Source of the DNA: Malurus cyaneus samueli
Taxonomy: Eukaryota; Chordata; Aves; Passeriformes; Maluridae
Assembly (NCBI GenBank): GCA_009741485.1
Contig: CM019237.1
Coordinates: 53,551,691 to 53,615,690 of the forward strand
DNA: 64,000 nt
Direction of reading: 5' to 3'
Shown in pieces: positions 16,507-31,039 of this stretch (the stretch's first letter is position 1; each line of letters begins with the position of its first letter). A program made the position numbers and the translations under genes. The notes beneath the pieces were generated by a model. That model was not told where the DNA came from, ran no database searches, and worked only from the letters and a program-made list of their open reading frames with translations.

Positions 16507-17734
16507 ACTAAACATGCTTTTTGTTAAATTTTCATTAAATAAATGCTTTTCCTGGTAGCAAGAATTTTTTTTTTTCAGGGAAGTAAAAACCTCACTGTTC
16601 TAACTCACTCTTATTCAACAAATATTTTATGTGATTCATGTTACAATAGTTTCTCCAAATATTTCTTTACTGTCCTTCAATTTATAACAGAACCTTGTAT
16701 GCTGAAATTGATACCCTGTGTCTACTGATCTCAGAGTCTTTGCATTGAATCCAGCATGGCTGGATTTTCCCACTGGAGCGAGTAAGAGCTACACTACATC
16801 CACATGAATTGTTTCCTCATGCCATCTACATGTATTGGCTTCATCCAAATAATTTCAGGCTACTAAATATGACTACTTTGCTTGTTTTTTGTTTTTTTTG
16901 TTTTTTTTTTTTGCCTTGAATTCAGTGTCCCACAAAGGTGATCTTTCCATGATCTCTCCACTGTTTTTTTAATTACTACTTTTAACAGAACCTCATTTAA
17001 ATGTCCCCCACTACATCTCCATTTGTTCATTGGTTTCGGTTCATTTCATAGATGATTGTACTCCCAAAAGAAATCTAAAGTGGTATTCAGTACTCAAGGA
17101 GATAGTGCCCTCTAGCACACAACATGCTTCCTTCCCAATTTGATTGTTCATGCCACAAAATTTCATAAATTTTATGGCATAAAATTCTAATCTTGTTACA
17201 TTAAGCAAAATACCTCAGAAACATTTCAGATACCCACAAAAGCTTTTGGAGAAGGGGCTTATCCATGTCTTCAAAAGTGACAAACACAGATGTGTCAGGA
17301 GAAAAAGATATGAGGCCATAAATCTTGACTTGTTGGGAGTTAATTAAGGGATTCATCAATCATTACACAGCTCACCCCATACACACTCAGGCAAAATCCC
17401 GTCAGCTGCCACAACCCACAGCAATCTACAGGTTAAAAACTCCCAAAGTCTCTCTGTTCTGACTATTTATAAATGACTTTGTATAATCTAGCATTAAGAC
17501 CTGTAATTATAAAACAGCATTAAAACAGGCCTGCATAGTTATGGATAATTATAGTTGGTACACTTTTTAAAGAAATAAAAAGCTTTTCCATTCAAACCCA
17601 GGCTTTTCCTCTTTGACAGCTCGAAGTCCACAGGATGTAGAGAGATGATTTAAATTGTATGTCAAAATTTTGACTGTGCAAGACTTTCTTTTTTCCCCTT
17701 ATCAAGAGAGGCATTGTTGTTTTCTCACCATAAC

Positions 17735-17752
17735 CAGGCGTGACAGCGCCTG
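17735..17752. repeat. GC-rich 6-bp stem hairpin
   Basis: CAGGCG, TGACAG, CGCCTG: a perfect inverted repeat in an AT-rich intron, within a short stretch that keeps several CpGs. Confidence 0.7.
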
Positions 17753-20700
17753 ACTGGAGTCGCACAGCCAGTTTCTGAATCGGCATGAAAACATTCACCT
17801 CCTGAGTTTCTCTGGCAGCTACAAACTAAGCCTTTCTCATGGGTAGAGTTTAAATCACTCGGCCCTGGATGTCAGAGATGGGCACAGAGCATGAGCACAA
17901 GAGGAGCAGATCAGCAGCAGTGTGGAGGGTCAGCCCAGTACCCACGGCACCAGGAATTTGCCCCTGAATGCAGCCCAAGACTGAATCAAATGCTGAGTGC
18001 TAAACAGGTCCAGTGGGATTCAATGTGACTCTGCAGGGATATCTTCCTGTAATTACAACACTTGTTGGAAAGCTGCATACTGCTTTTCCACAGGAAATAA
18101 TTATGATTACAGACAGCAGTGCAGCTATATACATCTAATGTACAAGAACTAACACAGACACACGTATAGATGCATAAACACAAGCTTATCCGAAATGTCA
18201 GCAATGCATCTGCCTCACTCCTGATCCCATTTAATGCTAATAAAACAGTTCTTCTTCCTGGGTTTACTGAAACTATGATCTCTCCTTACACACAGGCTAG
18301 GCAAGAGGTGCCAGTGAACACTAGTGACGGGTTCCATTCCGTTTTGGCCCCAAAGTAATTCATTATTTATGTACACTGAATAACTAGTACCTTTAAAAAA
18401 ACCAACTCTGTTCATTTTGACAAGATTACTTGTGTAATAAGGTATTACTCAACATGAGTAAGGGTGGCAGACTCCCACACTCTGTCCCACTGGGAACTGC
18501 AAGCCCGACTTGTTTCTACACATAACACTAAAAACAGACTTCACTTGGCAATATCTTTGAGTCACTTACAGCCTGGTTTGGAATTCTTCACTGAAGTAAT
18601 TCTACAATTTAAAAAAATAAAAGAAAAAAAAGCTAATCTGCTAATCAATAAATACTGTGCACGAAACGTGTTCTCATCTGTCACTCATGCTGAGATGGAA
18701 TAATCTGTTAATTATTACTTTCTAAGATAATATCAATCACCCATATTTTAGAATGCACATATGCTACGAGTAAGTCGTGTTATTCAAAAACAGTTTTGGT
18801 GAACAAGTCACTTTTGTTAACAAAAACCAAGATCACAACAGCGTAACCAGTGTAAGATTTCTGTGCAGTTGCCCATTTTTAGAGCTGCCACAAGAAATCC
18901 TATGGTTAGGGGCACCCAACAATTTCCATTTCACCCAACCCACCTTCTCCCTTTGGCTTTCCAGATTTCCTCTCTGTATGGGGTAACTGTAACAATTTTT
19001 CATAGTTCTCCAGTTTAGAGGATTCTGTATATAAAATGGGAAGGGAGTATGTTATCCCCAAACCATTTTAAAATATAGTGTAATATCAGCAGCCTAGCTC
19101 ATAAACCTGATATTCCACATACTCTGGAAACTGTATTTTGACAAAAGCTACTGTTCAAAATTCCAGTGGTAAATGGTTTCATTTTGACAAGATTTAAAAG
19201 ATTCAAATAATAAAGTTGTTACAAGTGACTTTCAAGAAAATATTAATAACCCCCCTTTTCTAGTTAAAAAAAAAATTTAAAAACCCCAACACTTTCTATA
19301 AAATCTATACTATCAACTAAAATTTTATCATCTCAATTTTTTTGCATTTGCAAGGAATTTATGCATGAAAAATCACTGCAAAATCACATCTAGTAAAAAA
19401 TCTGTTGTCAAAAAAAGTTCACACTGAACATTCCCAACATGTATTACACAAAGTTTTTCACTGACTTTTTGAAGCAAGTGACTGGGAAAGACTGTGCATG
19501 ATCACATTTTTTAGTGAAATACTATATCCTGAAACAAACTGGCCCTCAACCAAAACAGAATTTTGAAGGTAATGAAGGAACTCCTATCTATCATATTCTA
19601 TTACTTTAAAGAATATTACCCAGTTCTTTCACAGATCTCACACAGAGTTTGAGTTATTGCCCCTGTTTTGCACAGTAACTATTGTGTGTTAAGCAGGAAC
19701 ATTTAGCAATTCACCCAGTGGCTCACACAAAATCAGCATTAGCATGAGAACCTCTCTGCTGATTTTTATTTGGTACCTCTCAACTTCATCAGCCTTTTGT
19801 TTTTCACTCATTTGTATATCAACTAAAAGAGCCAAAAATCTAATAGGAAGTTTATAAACCAGAAACTACAGATGAGATTTTACTTGCTGCAAAGTACGTT
19901 TCTAAGAGATCAAACTTCAAAACCTGTGAGTTTTGAGAATTTCTCAAACCCAGAAGAGGCACGTAGTGAAAACATGGTGACGGCACAGGCGGGACATAGC
20001 CGTGGTGTGGTGTCAAAGATGATGAGCATCTATCAGCACAAACTCAGAAACAGCAGGATGCAGTCATTGTTGATGTTTCAAGTAAACTGAGCCTGATCAT
20101 TGGCTTCTTTCATGCAAAAGACTCTGCTTGGATGATTTTGAATTAAATCCACAAGCTCATTTATTTTCCAGTGCATCCTCAAATTAACTCTGGCTTCCTT
20201 TCCTCCCACCCCCCCAACCTTTCAGAAATGTACCTCCCCCACTCTTCAGCTCCTCATACTCTTGCTTTTCTATTATTTATTTATTATACTTTTTATTATT
20301 ATTTAAAATTTGTCCTCATGCCACCACAAAAATAGCAGAGTTTTGCTTTTATTTTCATGTAAAGTTTCACGAACTGCTAAAAGCACTATCTGAATCACTG
20401 TGACATTAGGTAATCATCACTCTTCTGCTTGCTGAACTACAAAGAGAATCTACTCAAATAATTAGAGATTTCGGGCCTTGAGATGTCTCTGTACAAACTG
20501 ATACTTGAAAATGGCAGAAAAGAAGTCAGTCCTGCTCCAGACTCTGAATGGGAGAGCTGTGCTGCACAAGGAATCCATACATCACACACAGACATGCATA
20601 CCTAATTCCCACTGACATTGAGTGAAATGAAGGAAAGGAGTTGAAACAGCTATAAAATTATGACAATTATGACTGGCTTATTACAAAGAAATTTGAGGAA

Positions 20701-23700
20701 TCATGGGCTCATTTTGAAAAGTTAGCTCATATCAAAACTTTTGCAGTTTTGGGAGCTTATTTAGCAGTCTTTGTCTAATCAAGCTGACATAAATTTTTCT
20801 TCAAGCATTGTTAAATGATGAATTACTTTCAGTAGAATCAACATTAATAGTAAGTATTCTCTCCCAAAAAACGCCCATGTTTCAGTATGAGGAGCCATTA
20901 TTTTGATTGAGATCTTGGTAGAATATGACACAGATTTTCCCACTCTTCCATCACGCCACTGTTCACTGATGTGAATGCCAAACAAACAGCTACTGAGCTT
21001 CAAGCCCCCTCTCCTTTCTCTTTTCTCTACTTAAATTTAAAACTTAACAAATGGTATTTAAAATATTTTATAAGCAACTTTCCCTCCCCAGAGTTTGGGT
21101 GTAATCACAAACTTGAAACAAGGAAATTTTTTGAAGTCTCTTTTTTTCCTCCCACTTCACTCTCAATTTACCTGTTACTGTTAAGTTCAGAAGAAAAACT
21201 TTATATTGCATGTGTGTTTCCTTCCTATAAATGTACATAAAGCTGCACTTATGAAATACATTTCAAGGTACTCACTGGTGTTTACACATCTGAATTTGCA
21301 GTATCATGCTACCATTATTTTATAAACTCCTGCTCCAACCATCACTTGCATTTGCACCATGTCTATCACTTTACAAAAAAAATGCAAAAGCCCACAAGCA
21401 CACATAAACACATCTATCCACACGTATCCTGTATCTTTCCTGGTACAACTGATCATGTCAGTAAAGTCTGGATGGATAACCACTGACGGCATGAACGTGA
21501 ATCTCCGGTATATTGGGCCACTAAGTAACTTTAGCAGGAGCAGAACCGGGACCTCAGAGAACCCACATGTGCCTTTAAGAATTACAGACACAGTGAAATG
21601 TGTTTTGCCTCTTCAGGGGGGTGGGTATAAAAAAAATATACTTAAGCACAGCAATGTCTTTCATGGATGTAAACATTTTCTTTCCAACAGGTTAATTCCA
21701 GCTGCCCAGAATTTTTATTAGTTTTTTTGTTCACATCCATGTGCATCGTCCTCCCTTTTTGGCGGATTTGTACATGACAGGTGCATTCTTGGCACAGGAA
21801 CAAATAATCCTGGAGAGCCCAAGAAAGAAAAAATCAAACTGAATTTGAAGATAAAATCACAGAGAATAAATACATTATTGCCTTTCCATTATGCTAAAAA
21901 AACACCACCACAAAAAATTTAGAACATTTATAATGTATAAGCAATTTGAGGTAGGATTTTCAAAGCTGAAAAGAGATTGTTCCAAAGCCCAGATGTTGCC
22001 TTTCAGAAACTAGTGAAAATTGCTGCCTTGGAAAATTGCTCTGAAATGCCAATAGAGTAAAACAAAAATTGTTTAAATAAAAATAATTTTACTCAGAATT
22101 CTGATATTCCAAGAGAGAAAATTAACTTTTTTTCAAGTGTTCAGGCAGTTTTGCACTTGTATCTCCTGCTTCATATGATCTACGTATTGTCATGCCATCT
22201 CTTGCCCAACAAATGAGACAGAACAGAAAAAAATTATGATACGATGTGAGGGCTCCTGCCTCACTCACTGTGCACACTGTACTGTGAAGTTCTTCTCCAG
22301 TAATCTTGTGATCGTTGTACTCTTTTCCCAGTTTTTATTCAGAAAAGTGTAAGAATTTAAAATTTACATTCAAAAAAAAACGGTGGTGCAGTCACACATC
22401 TTCACTCGCAGTACTGTTGCACAAGCCCCTTTCACATCTGTTCATTTTCTGATTTCTGAATATTCACGTTCCATTTCCAGCACTACTGGACACTTTTCAG
22501 AACTTCTTGCACATATTAACGTAGGCAAATGGACTGACTTCAGCTGCCTGAAAACTGATTTTTTTTTGCTTTGTTTGATTCTAAGATATACCTGTCAAAT
22601 TGCAAGGGATAAGAACAATCACAACCAGCTGATAATTACCCAGCTTAACAAACTAACTCTAGATACTGCTGGAGCTGCCAGGTAAGAAAAATACAGGTCT
22701 TAGTCATGTTACACATGTATATCCTTGCATATTGGCATGCAAGGTAAAAAACTGATGAATAAGAAAATGGGAGATCATTCTGAACAGACAACCTTTAGAA
22801 CCATAAGGAGCTTCAAATTTTCCTGTAGAAAGGCTGCAGTGGCAAGCACAGCAGCACCATTACAAAAAGATGCGCACTTTGAAAAGCTTTGGGAGAGGAG
22901 AAAAACCCTGAAAGGAATATCCTTCCCTCCAAGGAAACTCAGAGGATGCCATTCACCCTTCCATAGGTGTCGTGTCTACCTTCACGTCTCTTTATTCAGC
23001 AGCGGTGCCCATCCAGCTCCACAAAGACCCAGCTGTATAAACCAGTGCTGTCAAAGGGGTGGATAAAACAGGGAGGGGTGGCTAACATGCTGACCACTGA
23101 CTGAGCTTGCAAGGATAAAGAAGCCTTGATGGAGAGAAGTAATCATCCATTGTGTTTGTTTATTTTACCTCCTCCACCACATACTGGAACCTTTTTTGTT
23201 TTTTCCATTACCAAAACCATCCCCCACTGAGAGGCCTTTGTGATCTAAAAGGGGCAGAGCCCCTCTTTCTTTACACTGGCAAGTTTATGTAGGAAGATTC
23301 ATTCAAACACATCTTCAAATAAACATTTGACTGTTCCCCTACCTCACACTCTCCACACACTGCCTTCAAACACACTTAAAAATTACCATTAAAATGCTCT
23401 TGCCTTGAACTGTTTTTACTGAGATGTATTAAAACCATTTAGCAGTATAAGGCACATATTGCCATGGAAGTCCAACTTCACATGATAGCAACAGTCTTCT
23501 AAAAAAAATAAATACACATTACAGTAAAGTAAACCTGGCTGCTATTGCCATAATAAGTGCTATAATGACTTTCTTGAAAAGACTTCTTCCATCAAAAACC
23601 CTTTCCCTGCTGGGGATACACTTAATTATATTATAATCGAATCTGAATCCTGATGTTCAGATCTAAAACGTATCTCACAAGTCTTGTGAGGAAAGTGACC

Positions 23701-24809
23701 ACTGCATGGGGAACGAGGCATTCCAGGGGCACCACTGGCACTCAACACAATGAGAACTTCTGGATTCCTTCAGGCATAAGTGGTGTAGGTGCTGAGCATC
23801 TCAGAAAACTAATGCATCTCTTAAACAGAAATGAACAACAAACTTCGCTTCCTTGCTTCCCACTTTTTTTCTTCTCCTATGCTCCCCACACATACATCAC
23901 TTTTTCATTTTTTTCTACATGGGCCACATGATTTGGCACTGAGAAAAATTCAGGCAAGTAAAAAGGCAGTCCATGGGAAACAGAAAGCCTTTGGACGTAT
24001 CTGAAGGCAGCACTGGAAAAAAAAACTCTTTATCAGAAGATGCCTAGTCGCTCCATAGCATTCCTGCTGCAACCAAAGGGATTGACGAGGAATAATAACA
24101 GTCACAATCTACTAGGCCATGGAGAAAAATAATGTATTCATTTGCACTGTACACTAACAAAAACCTCTGTATCACAGGCTAATGAGAAGTTATGTTTTAT
24201 ATGTTAACAGACAGCACGGAATATAAAACACAATAGGAAAGGTCTGCAGTCCTGGTTTTTTTTATTTAAAAAGGTAGTAAATAGCTTTTGATCTGGGTAA
24301 GTAGTCACCTGGCAAGCTCTAGAGCTGTTTGAATGAAGCCTAGGAGAAAGGAGTGACTGCAATACATCACAGAGATTTATTTCTGAAGTATAGCAATGGC
24401 CTTTGGCATTGATGATTGCCAAAGAAGCACAAACACTGAAACTGTGACCAGGTAGATTACTGCAGAATGCCCTCTCTGCCTCAGGATGGACTGTGAAAGC
24501 AGGACTCAACATTAAGAATTCAGAAGACAGCAACTTCCCGTGTGATCCCACACAATTTATTGAACCTTTCTGGCTCCCCATTTTTTTATTTCTACATAAG
24601 AGATAAGAATGTTTAACTGCCTTTATAAAATGCTCTGCAAGCTCAGATTTTCCTTTTTTTAAAGGAAACATTCTATTGGTGATCGCTGTTTGCATTAGTT
24701 ACTTGTATCATTAATTTTCCCAGTGGGTTTGTGTGTAGTGACACTTAAGCAAGGGCAAAAGTTAAGTTCTCTCATCAGCTACTGCATTTTGAAACTACAG
24801 AACTAAGTT

Positions 24810-24892
24810 TCACAGAATCACAGAATCCAAAAGGATCGTTGAGTCCAACTCTGAAGGAAGTTCCTATATGCAGTCCTGTCAACAGATGTAAT
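24810..24892 (-). mobile_element. Short CR1 LINE 3'-terminal fragment
   Basis: The plus strand has cacagaatcacagaatcc, then ggatcgttgagtccaactct, the reverse complement of the CR1 3' end including two copies of the 8-bp terminal repeat. Only about 80 bases are present. A T45 run (24898-24942) follows directly. CR1 itself ends in short 8-bp repeats and not in poly-A, so the T run is a separate event or a local expansion. Confidence 0.82.
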
Positions 24893-24896
24893 AATG

Positions 24897-24897
<1 letters not shown>

Positions 24898-24942
<45 letters not shown>
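24898..24942. repeat. Poly-T run of 45 bases
   Basis: Uninterrupted thymine run directly right of the CR1 fragment. It is the longest homopolymer in the window. Confidence 0.97.
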
Positions 24943-24946
<4 letters not shown>

Positions 24947-24999
24947 CAATGACTACATTTATGTAAAAATCTATTCAACTCTCTTTTCTGGGCAGTGAT

Positions 25000-25100
25000 A
25001 ATGAAAACAAAACAACCCAAAAAAATTCCCCCAAAAACCAAAACAACAAAACCACCAACAAACAAAAAAAACCCCACAAACAAAGAAACAAACCCTAGAT
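25000..25100. repeat. A/C-only low-complexity tract
   Basis: About 100 bases nearly free of G and T, made of CAAA, CCAA and AAAC words. It gives an apparent Gly/Val/Phe-rich open frame on minus (24775-25083), which is not a gene. Confidence 0.85.
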
Positions 25101-26149
25101 AAACAAAAAGCCTGAACCCAGCATTCAGCAGGAGAATGTCACTGAATCCTATTCACTACTGTCCAGTTTCACTGGCTGGCATTTTTAGTAGTCTGTGAAG
25201 CCCTCCCTTGTAAAAGAGCTCATCAGATGTGCCAAGATTTTTACTCAGTCCCTGCCTTCCCTCTACCTCCTCCCCACCTCACAGGTTATGGATATAAAGC
25301 ACAAGGCAGGTTTTAAAAGATACTGAAGGGCCAAAACCAGAGTTTGTCTCACTGTTAACAGACCTTTAAATACGCTTTAACTACTTGGACACCTATAGAC
25401 TTCTGAAAATCTGACTTTGAGCCCATTAATGTCTCCAAGCACCTACCTAGCTCTACAAACCTCATTTTACTTACTCCATTCTTGTCCACAATTTATTAGG
25501 AACATTCTATATTTGCACTACCTTTTTCATCATCTTTAAAAGCACTTACAAATACTAATTACTCTTCACATATCTGGTCTCCTGCGAGGTAAGTAAGGAA
25601 TATTGCCCCCTCTGAAGTAAATTTAGGTTCCTAACTCCTTTTTCCAGCCTGAAAAAATACCGAAGAGGATTCTAAGTGTCTGCACACCACAATGTAAAGA
25701 AGAGATATTGAAGCATGGACTAAGATACAGAAGTTCTCCATCCCATGCGCAGACTGTGACAGTCTAAATCTCTGCTTTTTATTTGCAAATGATATTCTTA
25801 GCCCAATTGTTCCTCTCTGCTGGCTGATGATCAAATATTTAATGTATGTCATAAAATGAAAATATGAACTCTATGGCAGTGCCTCTTATTTGTCATGCCC
25901 CATTACTTAGACAGGGTGGTAACATGTGCCCACATGACAGTTTTCAATTTTATTATAGTCTCTATTTGCTCAGTCACTTAAGATGTTTAAAGAAGAGTTG
26001 CATGGATTATCAGACAGTCTGAAAAGTTCAGTTCAGAGCTCTTCAAACACATTCATTTTCATCTTATTAGCACAAGGAAAGTAAAAGCCTTAGGCAGGTA
26101 ATTTACCATCCAGTTTATCCAAAGGGACTTCTAAAGGAAAAGTCAACCT

Positions 26150-26345
26150 TTGTAAATTGTTTGTGATAATCTCCAAATTGATCATTAATTATCAGCTGCT
26201 ACTAAGCGTTTCTTCCATCAGCGGCACTGTGAAAATAATGCATTTCTCAGAAAATCTACCATTGTTGTCACTGCCACCTGTGTAATCAGCCCTTATTGAA
26301 CCCAGCAAAGTTCCATGGCAGGTGGCTGCTTTGCTAAGTGAATCC
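26150..26345. promoter_or_regulatory. Candidate conserved intronic element with HMG, homeodomain and E-box motifs
   Basis: Contains TTGATCATTAATTATCAG, GATAATC, a SOX-type CCATTGTTGTC and two E-boxes of CACCTG/CAGGTG type about 45 bases apart, in repeat-free sequence. This mixture is common in developmental enhancers. If real, it could allow SoxD autoregulation. Confidence 0.3.
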
Positions 26346-29300
26346 TGACCAGCCACTCCATCTTACAGGCAGCTTAAAAACAAGTTATCCAACAAAATGA
26401 AAGCATTTCTTATTAATGTTATATTTTACATTCTATACCTTTCCATGTATACTAGCAGCTAACAATTAATTTACATCCATTTAACTGTGCTTAATAAAGA
26501 ACACACTGTTTTGTACTGTCAAACTCAAGCTGACAACTTCACCTTCCCCTTTGCAGTTTTATGATTTTCTTCTACAGGAAGTCAATGCTTACAAACTAAC
26601 AGCAAAAATTTGAAAATATGGTTCCAGACTTTGTTTTGTAAAAATGAACTCAGGAAGAGACCCAGTTCACCACCTCAGGTCCATGTCACACAGAATCAGA
26701 GTGGGACCTTTTTGTACGTGTGTGCATGTCAAAATCCAATTCAGTCTCAATGCAAATACTCTGACAACCGTTCCTCAGAATTGCAGAGTATATACACAAA
26801 AACAGTTTTCAAAATTTTGGGAAATACTGTGACCAATGTGCAATATCTGACATTCTCACAGTTTCTACTTTAATCCCTTTTAATGGATAGCCACGGTTAA
26901 CTTTACTGCAGCAGTCATGGATGTCACACACCTCCCACTTTAAGTGGGACCAAACACACCCAACAAAACACACTTTAAAAAACAACCAGGATCCCAAACT
27001 CGGCAGCAAACTGCAAGTCTCACAACCACTTAATTGTGTATTGTCACATCACAGTTTAAAGGAAACAAAGAATTACTATTAGAGGGAATATATAGGCAGG
27101 TATGGAATTTTTTTAGAAGTATCATATCTGGAAATTGTGTCCAGGAAAGGCTGCATGATAACAAAGAACATAATTGTATTTTAGCTTTAAAATGGTCTAC
27201 AAGTAAAAATACCCTATAACAGGTGAAATGCCACCACCATGGGTTGTAGGTATAACAGCAGCAGCTGAAGCCTTTTACATTTGAGAATGGCAGTTCCAGC
27301 AGCACTGCAATATACTTCTCTGGTTTTGTGAAAATTGAAATGCAGGCTGATTCTATGTCTGCGCAACCACATCATCTTGAGCACACCCACCCACACAGAG
27401 TAAAAGATTTCTGTAGAGTTTTGTAGAATTTTTAAAAGGCCTGATTGCTCACTGGGTTCACGACCCATGTCCATGGGCAACAGCTCCACACTGAGTCCTG
27501 GTAATTCCAAATGCAATGGGATTACAGTCACAAAGATGGAAAAACGCAACAGCACCACAGCTGAAAGAAGAACCATCCGTCAAAGACAGTTTTGCTCAGG
27601 TACTCTCTAATTCAAATAATTTAGGTTTACAGTTGCAGCACAGGAGCTTTTAAATAATGTATATGAAATTTCTAGTTCAAAGGACAGGAAGCCTGAAATG
27701 GAATAGAATGTTGCAGAGATGAGGCATAAATCTGCTAAAAATGAAAGGAATAGACTTGTATTTTTAACAGTGAGTTAGTGCCAATGAATGGGCCACTACT
27801 CTAGCAGGAGCCTGAGCTATAAATACTTTAATCCTGGAGAAAGAAAACAAAGAAATCCATCCAAATTATTAAGGTGTGCTCCTGCTCTAGACGGGGTAAT
27901 GTCAAATGGCACCACTTATCCAACAGACCTGAGCACTGGATACACTAAGAGTCATGTGAGTAAGAAAACTGCCTGTCGTATCCTGGGCTAAACTTCCAGG
28001 ACTGAAAATTAAAAAAAAAGAAAACAACCCACACTCACAAGTACGAGTAAAACACGGGGTTTAGAGAGAGAAAATAAATCCTGTGATGTGATTTATCGAT
28101 AATTCTTTTCAGAAGAACTACACAAGACTCTCAATGTGTGCTTAATATTGGAAACAAGATTTATCATCAGTAAACAATTTAATAATCCAGTTACACGAGC
28201 AGTAACAATTCCTGGGCTGGTGATAAACAATATGATATCAAAGTTGTCATCTCTTAAACAGAATCTTGGCTGATTTTCTGTACATGAGTAGCCCTGATTA
28301 ATTCAATTGTGTCCTCAGTGTGTTTAGTGCCTGTATAGATACAGGAGAAGAGAGTCTTGCAAAGGTCTCTCTGAGAATTGAGTAAGCTTTGAAATTCTAA
28401 CTTGGGCCACGTTATATGAAATAGAATCCAGCTTACTTGCCAGGAAGCAATAAAAGAGAACTCAGTGAGCCTGCTCATGTGAATACATCTTAGCAGAATC
28501 AGGGCCCACGAGAGCCACAAGGGAGGAGAAACTTAAATAAAGCATTTCAGTATAACCATTCTTTCAGCGGTCCTTAGTCTGTATTAGTAGCTAACATCTG
28601 AGGAGAGGAAAGGTTTGCTGCTTGGCAATAGTGTGGTGTTAATGTAACACAATCTGTTAAATGAAAAAGCAAAATTAATTCCAATTTGGTGTCTTCACAT
28701 TTCACACTCCAGAGACTCTCATGGACTGAATGAAAGACAAGAAGAGGAAGGGAAAATTTAGTGGGTTTTTTTCACAAATGAATTGTCTATTTCTTTGCAT
28801 TTCACCAAATTATGTCAAGAGGCAATCTGAGGGGAAAATAAGAAAGGTCTCTTATTTATATAGATATTCCTTACCATGTGAAGTAAGAAATGGCTGCCTC
28901 TGTCCATCTTTCATTGCCTACACCCCCTCTTCCCCTTGTCCTCTGCACAATTCAAATGTTTAGCTTTACTTCATCCTCACAGCAAGGAATGGATTAAGCA
29001 GAATTACTTACTGCTATGCCAATTAGGAATGAATTAATTACAATTTTGCCTCCTGTCCCTTTAAGGCTGCAAATTTGTCTACCAAGCCAAACCTGAATGG
29101 AGTGAAATGAAGAGCTGCAAACACTCAAGAGTTTGCAGGAACCAACTTCTCCTCCTGCCCTATTCAATCCTCTCTCTGCACTGGGGTGTCTTAATGCAAG
29201 TTCTTCTCTCCAGGCAAAAACACGGTGGAGCTGTTGTACACTCGGGTACTTCAATTCCCAGGATTGTAAAGAGGGACAGCAATAATACCTATTTGTCAGC

Positions 29301-31005
29301 AGCATTGTGCAAGTTAATCCCTTAATATTTGTAAGCACCTTGAGGCTGAAGCGCATGGGGCCCAACAGAAGCACAAAGCGTTACCATCATCAGGATAAAC
29401 TGGGACAAGCTCCAATTAGACTGCTCCTCGTGAAGTCTCCCTGGACCTCCACTCAGGACGTCTTTGGTTTCTGGAGTTACATGCAGGCACTGTCCAAACC
29501 AAAAAACTGGAAAGCTAGACAAGACTTTTTTTCCTCAAAGGCCCATTTTTCCTTTATTTATTTTTTTCTGAAGAAATACTTTGCCATACCACCCACCACC
29601 CACATTCACTTCCAGGCTAATTATACTCTGAAAGACAACCAGCATAAAGATGATTATAGCATACAGAGTCAAGGGAAGGCCTAGTCAAATAAACAGGATA
29701 ATTTCCCTCGGTCTCTCACTTTTTTCCACTGGGTGATGAATTTCAAAACCTGTATAGCCATACACCTTAAAAAGACTAAAACAATCTTTGTTTCTCTTTT
29801 TTCCTTATTTTTTGCTGCCACTATATACTTCCAGCAGCACCCTCCCAACATATAAATTGCCAATCAAACCCTCCTCTTCACCCTGGTTACTGAATAAAAT
29901 GAAGCAATTCTGAATGACCCGCTGCCACAATTTTAAAAAAATCCAAAAGAATTTAAAAAAAATATCATCCAAGAACAAGAGCCAAGGGCCCAATATCACG
30001 TGACCATCCATTTACAGTGCAAAAGTGGGACAGAAAGCAGGCTGCTGCATCTCTCATATGAGTTCTCCCATGTAAGCAGTCCCATCCCAAATATCATTTT
30101 CTTCACAGAATAAGCATAATGCTGCACATTTGGTCAAATCACTATATAAAGTAGAAAAGGAGGCACATAGAAAAAGTACTGCACTGTCTTGATTATAATA
30201 TATTTAGAGATTTTCTTGTATCTTGTCCATGCCTGAGATTGTGTGTTTTTTAACACACCAAAAAGACCCACAGTTTACCTAAAGCAAAATATTTTAGTTC
30301 AGTTCTCTGCATTATTAGTCCTAGTCCATTTGTCACATCTATATAGCTTATATTATTGACAGAGCTATGTGAGTAATAACATGTATCATGTCTCCTTCTG
30401 CACACAATTCATATAAAGAAGAATAAGGTAGTTCAGCCAAATGACTAATTACTAAGGGTATATTTTCAAAAAACCAGAAATCAATTGCACATCACAGTTA
30501 CTGACTGTAGTCATTCATTACATATCTGCTGTAGATTCTGTTCTGCTTTATAGGAGACATATCGTTACCAAGAGGAGGTAAGAAAATACTGTAGAAGTTT
30601 TAGCTCTCTGAATGATAAATATGATAGTCTTTTGTGATAATAAAAAGATGAAGAAAGTCCCATGAAGAAAAGGGAGATAGAGCAAACCATGGTTCTGGTT
30701 TGCTGGTTCAGTGACATACTGTTCTAACACCCCTCTTTTGGAACCCATTCCTCATACAATCAGACAACACCTATCACTGGTGCTCTCTTGCAGACCACTT
30801 CTGACCAAACTTTTAGAGATTCTGGCATGATTATGAGAACACCAGGGAAGACACCAAATGCAGATGAAACAGAGTTTTAGAACTGAAACGCTCACACACC
30901 TAGCAGGCATATAAAATTGTCAAAGTAGAATAGCAAGCAGTTTTATACACCCAGGGTGTTCAAGTGTCCTGGCAATAATGTGTTGCTTTAATTGTATTCC
31001 CTTCC

Positions 31006-31012
<7 letters not shown>

Positions 31013-31039
<27 letters not shown>
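31013..31039. repeat. Poly-A run of 27 bases
   Basis: Uninterrupted adenine run followed by CAAAAAGG. Confidence 0.96.

Noticed and set aside
22383..22690. 100-codon frame ending at a strong donor-like CAG|GTAAGA on plus
   Set aside because: No clear acceptor or known protein; isolated GTAAG sites are common in introns. It is also antisense to SOX5.
24204..24695. 163-codon minus-strand open frame
   Set aside because: No recognisable family, no CpG or splice context; of a length expected occasionally by chance in 64 kb.
25580..25600. GAG|GTAAGT donor-like site on plus
   Set aside because: Perfect donor match, but no exon, frame or acceptor accompanies it.
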